From Chromera velia (lineage: Eukaryota > Sar > Chromeraceae): a stretch of 37,500 nucleotides of DNA. Position 1 is the stretch's first letter; every line of letters begins with the position of its first letter. The translations under genes were made by a program, and so were the position numbers. The notes below the pieces were generated by a model. That model was given only the letters and a program-made list of their open reading frames with translations. It did not search any database and was not told the origin of the DNA. The stretch spans positions 1-37,500 of the forward strand of contig JAHBMJ010000221.1 of assembly GCA_018398765.1 (NCBI GenBank), written 5' to 3'. This document shows, piece after piece, positions 22,801 through 33,406 of the stretch.

Positions 22801-24145
22801 AAAGAAGCCCGCGTACAGACTCAGTCCGCCATGTTCCTACGATCAAACGACGTGTCTGATGGGGGGTGCGGAAGCAGCCGAAATTCAGTCGGAATATTCA
22901 ATGCATGGTGATACCTGAAATCTTGTTAACAATTTCATACAATTTCATGAGGTGCTGCCACTGTGCTGAATGAGACGAAGAAAGTCAGTGATTGTGTCAC
23001 GAGTTATAACTAGCGAATTAAAACAGAACAATAAAAAGGAATGTAATCCACAACGATTCCGCGTTCTTAACTTCTGATGCATGCACTTTCTGTATCGAAG
23101 TATCTGTATCATATAAACAAAAGTTTTTACTAAAGTTTTTATTAAAACTCAATTCAAGTTAATTTTTAAGAATGATTTGATATGCTTTATGCCAGTGATA
23201 CATTTTTCAATAAGTCAAATCCATATTTTACTACTGTGACTGGCTTAGTAGTATACATATTATAATATAATTATATAATGATTGATATCGTTATACCGCA
23301 TCATAACGCATGTTACGCAACGGTATGTACTCTAGCATATACTATAGCATCTAGACTAGCATATGGCAGCCGTATGCATGCTTATGCAGTACGTGCAGTC
23401 ATAGTAGTGTGCTAGGCGTTACAATGTAAAAAAAAAAAATAGGCCTCTCCATTGAACAGTAATACTAGCAGTAATGTCTGATTCTCTAATGATAGCAGTA
23501 ATGGTATCTTAAAGTATCTTAGAGCATGCAACCAACGCGTGCATCCGGGGTACCAGAGGGTACCAAAAGGATGGAGAAGATAAAGGAATACTAAAATAAT
23601 TTGTTACGCACTCGATCGTGATGTATATAATTGATAAGCAAATCAAGGACTCAGCCGTCGATCCTCGAGTGTTATCGTATGTTGCAGTACTGCGTAGAGT
23701 TGCGAATATCGAGTGCATAAAATGTTTGTAAAAACAGGTCAGACGTGCCAGGAACAGACTTAAAAATGTCTCCCCTAGTAATGGCTTATTGTGTTGGCCT
23801 ATTTGAATAAAAAACTATAGTAATTGTATATGAATGAGTCACAAATTAACTCACAATGCGCTGTTTTTGTCTCTATTCATTAGCATGTGTAACATGATGT
23901 GTTTGTTTACATAAATTGGAGCGACCGAATGCATCCAGATTGCACCATTCAGCTTAAATTTCAGGAGCATTACTTCACCCTACGCATCATGTGCATTCAG
24001 CATTCACTGAAGTATTTACAGTTGCATATATCCACTGGATGAACGATTCTTTTAACCATATACAACCCCAAAGAAAGGGCCGGCAAAAGAGTGTTAGTTA
24101 GTCAGTCACTCACAGTCAGAAATGCAGGACTCTGAATTCCCACCA
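22801..24145. other. AT-rich intergenic stretch, no gene seen
   Basis: After about 22900 the sequence becomes AT-rich and lacks open frames of note. Short palindromic sequence is visible around 23298-23335. It may be old transposon debris, but I could not pair terminal repeats or find a target duplication. Confidence 0.45.
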
Positions 24146-24284
24146 CTACTCCCCTTCCAGGGGATTGAATTTCACGAACTCACACTCTCTCTCTTCCAGA
24201 CATTTCTTCAACTCGCTCACCCAGTTGCACTTCCCCTCCTCCCTCTTCTCAGGGTCAGCATAAGCAAGGACCTTCTTCGGAGGG
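24146..24284 (-). other. Possible coding exon or exon remnant, 45 codons
   Basis: The minus strand has a TGCAG splice-acceptor-like sequence ending at 24285, followed by a frame with balanced, charged composition to a TAG at 24146-24148. It includes the segment KCNWVSELKKCLEEREC, with three Cys spaced 8 and 5 residues apart. The residues look helical and unlike the repetitive frames nearby. I do not recognise a family, and no partner exon is visible upstream because the GAGT satellite begins at once. It may be a terminal exon, a pseudogene fragment or chance. Confidence 0.3.
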
Positions 24285-24397
24285 CTGCAGGCAGGCAAGC
24301 AGACAGATGCGGGAAGGGGTATGTACCAATGAAGATACACCTTTTTCAAGACAATTCTTTGATGATGATCAGAACAGGATCGAGCAACGAGACGTTA

Positions 24398-24832
24398 AAT
24401 GAATGAGTGAGTAAGCGAGCATATACATGAGTGAGTAAATGAGTGGTTGAGTGAGTGAGTGAATGAGTGAATGAGGGAGTGGGTGAGTGGTAGAGTGAGT
24501 GAGTGAGAGAGTAAATGAGTGGTTGAGTGAGTGAGTGAGTGAGTGAGTAAATGAGTGGTTGAGTGAGTGAGGGAGTGAGTGGTAGAGTGAGTGAGTGAGG
24601 GAGTAAATGAGTGGTTGAGTAAGCGAGTGAGTGAATGAGTGAGGGAGTCAGTGAGGGAGTGAGTGAGTAAATGGGTGAGTGAGTGAATGAGGGAGTGAGT
24701 GAGTGAGTGAGTGAATGAGTGAGTGAGTGAGGCAGTGAGTGAGGGAGTGAGTGAGGGAGTGAGTGAGTGAGGGTATGAGTGATGGAGTGAGTGAGTGGTT
24801 GAGTGAGCGAGTGAGTAAGAGAATGAGTGAAT
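24398..24832. repeat. GAGT-type satellite, about 430 bp
   Basis: A long array of GAGT/GAAT/GGGT tetramers with higher-order periodicity, such as GAGTAAATGAGTGGTTGAGT recurring. The minus-strand reading gives a monotonous Thr-His-Ser-Leu pattern that should not be taken as a gene. It directly follows the broken 3' end of the Nup98 copy in the minus orientation. Confidence 0.95.
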
Positions 24833-25089
24833 GGGAATGGAATACGCTCGGCCTTCGAAACTTCTCCCTTCCCTCCCTGTAATTCGGACATGGGGGGGTC
24901 ACAAATAAAGGGAGTATGCAGACTCTCTCCCGCACATGACGTGACGGCAGAGATGGAAGAGAGGCTTGACGCAGGGAATAGATTCATGAGAAAGAGGCAA
25001 ACAAATTTAGATAAAACAAACAAAAGCCTGTCAGTGATCGAAGCAGCACACAAATTTCAGGTATGGAGAGACATCAATAAAATAATTGA

Positions 25090-26480
25090 CTGACGGTGCC
25101 TTGATGCAAACCCTTGCAGGCTTGTTCAATTTTATCCCTCTCTTCGGTTTTCTCTCCTCCTCTTCACCATGCATAACCACAAATCAGAGATCGATCTGTA
25201 CGTTTTGGTCCAGATTTACGTGTCTCAAGTCGCTGAATCCCTCCTAGGTGATCTCCTCTACTCCCTCTCGAAAGACCTTGAAATCTCCAATTCTTGACAG
25301 TTCTGCCTCTGTCATTTCACGGAGGGTCGTGATACTAGGCCTGCATCTATACCCTTTCTTTGTTAGCACAGGCTTCATAACCTCAGGAGCAGGGACGGGC
25401 ATTCTATGCATCATTATACATCTGTTGGTAGGCAAGGCCCCAGGGTCCTGCAGGAGGTACAGGAGTAACCGTTGGGTGTTGTCCTGGGACACTAGCAGCC
25501 TTGAAGGTCTCTCCTTTGGTGGGCATGGGTGCAGGCATTGGATTTTTGTCTGCATCGTTCGGCTTGAAAGCTGCACTATCCCTCTATATGATCCCGAATC
25601 CCAAGTCCTCAGCCATGATAAACAGTGGGGTTTGACCAGCCAAGCTGTCTGGACGGGGGTGGTGGGTTGGAGCTGCCTTGTAAATAGAATACGGGTTAGC
25701 GGAGCGGGGCGCGGCAGAGCCATGTGAGGTCGTCGGGTCGAACCTCCTTCACTCAGAGGCTGCTTTTCCGTACTCACTTCCATGCCTGTAGCCCCCTGTT
25801 TTAAAGGACGGCTCCACCAGAGGCTTCCAAAGTGTGGTCATCTTGGGTGTGCGTGTGTACTCGTTTTCTGGGACGGGTTCTGGGAGTGCTGGGCGCGCAT
25901 GCAGAATGACGTCACAGACAAGGTCAGAGTCCTCGGGGTTGGGAGGACCCAGGAGGGCCTGGAGTCCGTCGAGGTCTGCTGGCATCTCGGTGCGTGTGTG
26001 CGTTTTTACGTAGTGCTCTCTCATCCACATCCCTCCTTCCGCTAAACCTACTGTCTGGTCTGCGAAGAACTGCCCCCCTACTGCCCCGACCATATGCGTC
26101 AACATCTCCCCTGGGTGACCGAAAACCCCCCCCGTGTGCAGCTGTTGCTGATTGCACACCCCACCAGGACGATGCTGGGCTTCTGCGAACAGACCAGCAC
26201 CAATAGGACCTGTACCTTGTTCTGGCCCAATCCGACCTCCGAACAGCTGCCCCCCCAAATGCTTGAACATCCTTCCCCCTGTTTGCCAATAGGGCTGCTG
26301 CTACTGCTGCTGCTGCCCGACCACCTGGATGCTCCCGTCCGTCCTCCTCCTCATCTGCTGAGGGGGGGCTACCGGAGCTACCACCTCCTTAAACGCCCCT
26401 AGGGCTGTCTGGCCTGTCTGACGAGGATGAGGCTGTGATACTGTGGTGTGCCGAGGCTGCCGGGAAGAAGCTATACACAA
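25090..26480 (-). pseudogene. NUP98: Nup98 nucleoporin fragment, decayed (FG part plus start of autoproteolytic domain)
   Basis: Nup98 is an FG-repeat nucleoporin of the pore's permeability barrier; its C-terminal domain cuts itself and docks to the scaffold. Reading down the minus strand, frame A (about 26480-25400) shows Gln runs, FG-like repeats in decayed form (LFGG, GLFA, VFGH around 26240-26090) and a Pro-rich linker. After a shift near 25380-25410, frame B gives KPVLTKKGYRCRPSI, then MTEAELSRIGDFKVFREG, then EGFSDLRHVNLDQNVQIDL, and finally GIKLNKPARVCIKAPS, the order and spacing of the Nup98 autoproteolytic domain. Stops interrupt it at 26301-26303 (TAG in a CAG run), 25749-25751 (TGA), 25584-25586 (TAG), 25404-25406 (TAG), 25244-25246 (TAG) and 25184-25186 (TGA). 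The catalytic His-Phe-Ser end is absent. The upper boundary is approximate. Confidence 0.75.
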
Positions 26481-26544
26481 CAAATTGAGAATGAGAAGGG
26501 GGGGCAACAGGAGAAGGGGGGCAGGTGAAAGCATAAAGTGAATT

Positions 26545-27135
26545 GAAACCTTGACTCGGAGGTTTACATAGACACAAGAGCTAGAGCAATCGAGGTATTG
26601 CAGCAACATCGGGCATCATGGAGAGGAACTTAAGCAGAGACATTCGATCATGCGGCAAATCGAAAAACAGATTGAGGTTTGTAAATGCAAGGCCGAGAGG
26701 GAAGAAGCATCAAGGTCAGATGAAAAAACCGTAGGGCAAGTAGAAAGGACCAAATGGAAACACAGAAAGTGAAAGTGTTCCCGGTGTATACCGACTAGTG
26801 TTATGGCTTATAGAGTCCCCCACCCCTTAGAGTGCCTCCAACATTGCCAACGTTCTAACTGTACGTACAGGTTTGATTGGGATAGGGACATAGAAAATAG
26901 AGGTAATGAGAGAAGGATTCAGCCTGGAGACTATATACGACGACTAAAATATTCCAAATCTCCAAATAACGAAGACGACTCGCAGATGAATACAGGTAAG
27001 AATGCACAAAACAATAACAGCTGCAACATTTTGGTGCACAGACCTAGCAACGAGGAGTGGGTAGGTGAGGCAACTTTGAAGATACATAAGGCACAAAACA
27101 CAAATTCAAAGAGGATGCTGCTGCAGGCACGATAA
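26545..27135 (+). other. Possible decayed coding stretch, unrecognised
   Basis: A + strand frame at about 26545-26768 reads as a charged, Gln/Glu/Lys-rich helical segment (for example ELKQRHSIMRQIEKQIEV) broken by one TAG at about 26568. A second frame at 26803-27132 (110 codons, ATG start) has mixed composition but no recognisable motif. Both lie in AT-rich, otherwise featureless DNA next to the Nup98 remnant. They could be parts of a dead mobile element, or chance. Confidence 0.2.
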
Positions 27136-29650
27136 AAACTGTAGGGAAAGAAAAAATACCAAAAGGAGTAGACAGTCTGAGACCACACAGAAAAAACACT
27201 TTGAAGGAGATGGGCGGGAGAGAAGGGCGGAGAAAATTGAAGTGCAGAATGCGTTACTTCTACCGACCATTGCCACTGCTACTGTTGTTCAACTTGGCAT
27301 TGACCTCGCTGCACGCAATACAAGGGAATGCAGGAGGAGTGAGAAGAAACTGTGCATGCTTTTCTGCCCTCCTGATAGCCTTCTATATTATAACTAGCCA
27401 TATCTATTGGCTTGTTTCCATATCCACCTGTGTATTTCTTCCATTAATATTATTATTCCATTATCCGATCTAAACTTAAAGTTTCTTGTTCAGTCGTTCA
27501 TGCACATGAGAGGTTGGGGCATATAAAGACGGTGCTTATAGAATACACGTCTGGGTCTTTTCCTAGAAAGGCCAGAACAATGAGCCCCACAGAAGAAATT
27601 AATGTCACAGCTCGGGTTTGTAGGCTCCTGTGTATTGGTCCGGCCTACATGAGGGAGGAAAAAGGAAATAGTAGGCATGCAGGAAAAGTTATGCAAGCAC
27701 TTTGAGAAAAAGAGAGACCACAAGCAACTAGGTGAAAGTACAAGTAAAAGTACAACTACAAATAGAAGATAAAGCACCACAATAAATTGAACACAACGAT
27801 AGGGACTCCAAGCCAAAGACAGCGAGAGATAGACAGAAGAGGAAAAAGAAAGAGAAAGAGAGAGAGAGAGGGAGAGAAAGACAGAGAGAGAGAACTAGAG
27901 AGTTTCTCAAACCCACCATTGGCTGCCTGATTGCCTTGACAGGAATTTTTGTATGTGATATAAGGAGATCATAACAGAAATGAGTGAGAAATCTGCGTGT
28001 CTATCTATCCACCCGATATCTATCTATTCTTACTAGCCATATCCATTATCCTGTGTCTCTATCCGCTTATCTATTTATTCCCGTATGCTATTCCATTATC
28101 CACTTCAGTCTTTTTTGTTCGTTTGTACGCTACTCTGTGCCTGGTTGTCTCCTCCTTTCCTGGATGTCTCCTTTGTGTCTGCCTCTCGCCTTCATATCTC
28201 CCTGTCTCCTTTTTGTCTGCTTGCCTATGTCTCCTTTTTCCCTGCTTCCCCCCTTCTTTCCTCACTGTCTCGTTCTGGCCCGTCATTCTCTCTCTTGGCT
28301 GGCTGTCTGCTTTTTGCCTACCTTTTACCTTCATGCTTCCCTGCCTGTTTCTCTACTTTCTTTCTTGCCTGGTTGTCTCCTCATTTCCTGGTTGTTTCCT
28401 TTGTGTCTGCCTCTCACCCTCAATGACATACCCCCACATCCTTTTTTCCACTGCTTACTGCTTCTTACCCACCTATCTCCATAATGCCTACCTTACTCCT
28501 TTTTGTCAGCTTACCTCCAGGGGACCTTCATGCCTGTCTATCTCCTTTTTGCCTGTCACTCTCCTTCTCACCTACAGTATTTGTCTCTAATATTAACTCT
28601 GGGTCGATCAACTCGCTTTGACCACCTATTTCATGTTTCTCACCATCTCTCTTCATCTTTACCACTCGGGTTTGTCTTTCTTTCACAATTGTGGTGCGTT
28701 TGAGTTCATTGTTGTCTCCGTTGTTATACACCTTTGCAATTTGTGTAAGTACCACAACATCTTTTTTTGACCCTATTTATACCTTTTTACAACAGCAAAA
28801 CAATGCACCTATCATGCATTATATATAATTCGAGTCATACTAAATTCGTCATATCGTCACACTGCAAATACTCAAAAATTAAACATTTTGGTTCTTTTTT
28901 TTTTTTTCTTCTACTCAGCAAGACTATTACTTCTACTTACAATCAACAATTTTGATGCAAACTGCAATCGAATTGATAAAACTAAATAGCAAAGCTCTTC
29001 TTCTGAAGTTCTTCAATGTTCATGGTATGAGAACAATATAAGAACGTCGTTTTGTAGGACAGAATAGGGTATCTATCTATATTTCTCAATCTGTCTGTAC
29101 GAATAGGTGCGTATAGGTCCATCTAATTTACTTACATCCGCTCCAACTCAACTTGAACTATTCAAATCGACGCACGCATGGAACTCTCTCATCAGGGCCC
29201 CGGCATACCCCCGACTTAAGGGGGTATCCTGCATCCTGACATGCATGCAACTTTCTTTGCGCGCGCCGCGATTTGACATTCGATCATGCAATATCATGCA
29301 GCTTCGATCTTCGACCACTGCGCTTTCATGCGAGCTTGGCAACGCAAAGTTCATCTGAGAGATCGAGTTGCGGCCATTAATCGAAGTATATGACTTCCTG
29401 GTACAATGAAATATTTGCGGACATGTGCCTGCAAGCACACTTGCGCAGCTCATGATGACTGACAAACGTCTCCAGAGACGGAGTTTTCCGGAGTTAAGCC
29501 TCCGGCTGCATGGCTTTTCAGACTGAAGCCTGCGAGATCACAGACGACTTGTCTCGAGATCAACAGTAAATGGGTGGAGTGCTCCAAGCGTGTCTGCGTG
29601 CTTTCGTGCACGTTCTCTAAACCTGAAGAAGCCGATTTTGAATTTTCAAA
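27136..29650. other. AT-rich intergenic stretch with pyrimidine-rich block
   Basis: No gene is supportable. A GA-rich run lies at about 27838-27896, and a pyrimidine-rich block at about 28130-28600 contains an imperfect direct repeat. The last roughly 500 bases before 29651 should hold the Mtr4 promoter and 5' UTR; they contain TGCATGCAAC at about 29242-29251 but no clear TATA element. Confidence 0.45.
28139..28421. repeat. Imperfect direct repeat of about 55 bp, period about 228 bp
   Basis: Copies at about 28139-28195 and 28367-28421 share GCCTGGTTGTCTCCTC, then TTTCCTGG, then TCCTTTGTGTCTGCCTCTC with few mismatches. The sequence between them is similar in style but not the same. Confidence 0.7.
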
Positions 29651-32600
29651 ATGCAGATTGAAGGTACTCAAGCGGCACCAGAAAAGGCCGCCGGAAATTT
29701 CTTCTCGGCCTCCTCCCGCTTCAGGCACACAGGTATCACTCAGGGGGATGGCTCTACCTGCAGACGTATTCGTGTGCAGGCAGAGGAAGGGTGTGGATCA
29801 GCTGCAGATGCTTCAAAGGAGAGACGGGCCCTCGACGCGTTCCTTTTTCCCTTTGAACTGGATGCCTTTCAGAAAGAGGCCATTGACTCCATAGAGAACG
29901 GAACCGGCAACATCCTCGTGTGCGCGCACACCTCGGCTGGGAAGACTGCAGTCGCCCAGTATGCGTGCGCGGCTGCTGTGCGGGACCGTCAGAAGGTGGT
30001 GTACACTTCGCCCATCAAGGCGCTGTCGAACCAGAAGTACCGGCAGCTGGGAGAGGACTCCTCGACTTTCGGGGGGGAGGGGCAGGTCGGGATCGTGACT
30101 GGAGACGCGAGCGTGAACCCGAGTGGGAATGTGGTTGTAATGACCACAGAGGTCCTCCGCAATCAGCTTTATGCAGGGAGTGCGACTGTGAAGGAGGTCA
30201 GCTAGTCGGCGTCTCTTTATTTGCACAGGAGGAGGATGCTTACTAAGCGTGGTTGGGTCTATTATTCTTTCTGCCTGTTGTGCGGCTTGATGACCCGCGT
30301 AGCTGCTTTCTGGGTGTCTGTCTGTCTGTATGTGTCTGTGTGGGGGGAGTCTCTCTTCAAAATGTCGGCCATTTTTTTTTTCCCTCTTCGTTCCTTCTTG
30401 CACGGCAAATTGTCTTGCCAGATTAGCCCCTCCCCCCTCTCCTCTGTCTGCCTGCCTATGGTTGAATTGGATTGCAGATCGGGTGGGTGATTTTCGATGA
30501 GGTGCACTACATGAGGGACCGTGTGAGGGGTGCCGTGTGGGAAGAGGCGATCATCCTCCTCCCCCCCTCGGTGAGGATGCTGTTCATGAGCGCCACCATC
30601 CCCAACGCTGGCGTGTTTGCCGAGTGGGTTGTCGCATTGAAGAGCAGATCGTGCGACGTTGTGTGGACAAGCAAAAGACCTGTGCCCCTCAGACACTACC
30701 TCTTTCCGTTGGGTGACCCTCAGGGGGCAGCGCAGCAGAGGGAACTGTTTGCACTTCTGGTCAGTCAGTCAATGGTCCGGTTGCTTAGTCTGCATAATGG
30801 TTGGTTGTGCAGTGAGTGTGTGTGTGAGAGAGAGAGAGAGAAAGAGAGTTTTTTCTCGATCATGCTTTGATCGCTTGGCCCAGCCAGAGAGAGGCCTCCA
30901 TCTTTCAACATCCCGAAAGAAGAATCTTTCTCAGTGCACGGTTCTGCATCTTCCATGAAAGAGAGAAACAGAGAGAGACGGGGTGGGGATCGATCTGCTC
31001 CCTGCCTGCCTAGAGGTCTTCCCTCAGGCTGCAAATTGCAATGCGGTCTTTCTTTCCATGCGTTGGATTTCGGACTCTGTTCTTTTGGAAGCTGAAAGTG
31101 AGGGGGGGCCTGTCATACCAGAGGCAGTCTCTTTCTTCTTCCCCTTCTTCTTCTGCCCCCCTGCAGGACAGTGAGGGTGAGTGGGTGCAGTCTCAATGGG
31201 ACGCCGCGACAGAATTGTGCAGAAGTCGAAAGCGGCCTGAGAGGGAGGGGGCAGGCGGAGGACATCAAAAGAAGAAGAAGAGGGCCCAAGCTCACTGGAT
31301 GCACGTGAAAAGACTGCTCACGCTTCTCCAGGTTTGTTCGTCTGTCGGTTGGTTGGTTGTTTGGTTTATCTGTCTGCCTCTGCATGCCGGTCTGTCCGTC
31401 CGACTGTCTGTCGTTGTTCAGCGATCGACCAACGCAGGGGACAAAGAAGGAATAAGGTAAGGAGGAACAGAAACATAAATTATATTAAGTATGAATATCG
31501 CTCGATCACGCTGTTGGCTTGCGATGCACGACTCACTCTCTCATCCACTTCTCTGACCGTGTTTCCGGCTGTCTGACGAAACGAAAGAAAGAAAGAATCA
31601 GGGAGACAACGCACACCACCGATCTGTGTATTCGGGTCGGGGAGGAGAACAGAGGAATGGACGGCAGATAAGAGAGTGCTGTCTCTCTCTCTCTCTCTCT
31701 CTCTCTCACCCACACACGACAGTCTCTGTTCTCCTTTACTTAATTGTGTCTGTGTGTGATTGTTCACACGTGTGCGTGCAGAACGACAGTCGAGGTCTCC
31801 TTCCAGTTATCTTTTTTTGTTTCAACAAAAGACTTTGTGAAGACCTGGCCCTCGGCCTTGTCAGCAAGAGGAGGGGTGGAGCTGGGGGGGGGGAGTTGCA
31901 GGAGCCCCCGTCGTTCACCGAGAGCCCCGAGGCTGCGGCAGAGATAGAGAGACGGTACGAAGAAGCAGTAGCCGCGTTGTCGGAAGAAGACAGAAAACTG
32001 CAGGGAGCAACCCTCCCCTTGGAGTGGCTTCGAAAGGGAGTGGGGGTCCATCATGCAGGTGAGGGGACGTGAGGTGAGGCGAGGGGGGGTGCAGCTGGGT
32101 TGTTTGTTTGTTTGTTTTTGCGTTCGGTTCATCGTGCTGCTCTGCTCCACTCATTCATTCGTTCATTCATTCATTCATCCATCTTTTGTCCCTGATCTGA
32201 CCTCACTCAAGTGTTTGTTTGGGAAGAGGGCTTTGCTGTGGAGTCCCTCGGTGATGCCCCCTCTCTTTCTCTCTCTGATCCATCAGGAATGGAGGTTCAT
32301 GTTGGTTCGATTCTCTGTCCCCTCTTTTCTGCCCAGATTTGTCTTCTTAGAATCCAAGTGACTTATCTTTGTGTTGTGCCGAGTTGGGCTGGGGCACACA
32401 TTGCCTCAATTCCTCCGTCTCTCTTTCTTCCTTTCTTCCTGCGTGTGTGAGTGTCTGTCTGCCCTTTTCAGGCCTCCTGCCTATCGTGAAGGAGATCACA
32501 GAGATATTGTTCCAGAAGGGGCTCCTCAGGGTTCTCTTCTCGACGGAGACCTTCGGCATGGGTCTGAACATGCCCGCACGTACGGTCGTCTTCACCAGCG

Positions 32601-33257
32601 TGTTCAAGTACGATGGGCAGGAAGAGCGGGTCCTGACGGCCTCGGAGTTTAAACAGATGAGCGGGAGGGCGGGGAGACGCGGGTTGGACGTGGAAGGTCA
32701 TGCGGTGATCATGATGGATTGCGATGAGGGGGGGGAGAGGGGGGAGACGGTGAAGGAGATGATGGCAGGAGGTCTGGAGGGGTTGAAGTCCGCGTTCCAT
32801 CAGGCGACCTCATCCGTTCTGCAGCTGCTAAGGACAGAAGGCTCAAGGGCCCAACCCGACTTCATCCTCCAGCGGTCAGTCTGAATGAAGCTTTGTCTGT
32901 TCCATTCAAGAGGCCTAGGTGGGTTTAAGGAGGGGGGGGATTCATGCCTTTTTGCATGTGGGTTTGGTCGAGGGTTTATTGAGATGTCTAGCTGTCGTCA
33001 CTCGTGTGCTGACAAAATGAATCTCTGGAAGTGGATGGGAAGGAGAAGACGGTAAAGATAGAAAGAAAAAAGAGAACGCGATGACGGGGGGGGGTGCCTT
33101 TTTCAGCGATTGATTTCCGTCGCAAGACAAGCAAGGTGTCGCAAGCGTCCGTCAAAGTTCTGGCTGGCAGCATGAGAGGGGGCATGACTGACAGAGAGAG
33201 AGAATAGGTGGGAGAGACTGTGCCGTCAAAGTAAATCAATATGTGCGTTTTCTTTCT

Positions 33258-33288
<31 letters not shown>

Positions 33289-33375
33289 CTCTTTCTTTTT
33301 TTCTCTCTTTTCTTTCTTTTTCTCTCTCTTTTGTTTCTTTTTCTCTCTCTTTTCTTTCTTTTTTTCTCTCTTTTG

Positions 33376-33406
<31 letters not shown>

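Noticed and set aside
22055-22846. Minus-strand frame of 263 codons overlapping arsM
   Set aside because: It is antisense to a well-supported gene, and the repeated residues come from the 3' tandem repeat.
24346-25053. Minus-strand frame of 235 codons with Thr-His-Ser-Leu repeats
   Set aside because: It is the translation of the GAGT tetramer satellite; composition and periodicity come from the DNA repeat.
25088-25102. Word TGACGGTGCC shared with about 2659-2668
   Set aside because: A ten-base match without flanking similarity; in the 25-kb copy it is part of the Nup98-like coding sequence.
27997-28590. Plus-strand frame of 197 codons, Leu/Ser/Cys/Pro-rich
   Set aside because: It arises from a pyrimidine-rich block with a direct repeat; it has no start context, motif or balanced composition.
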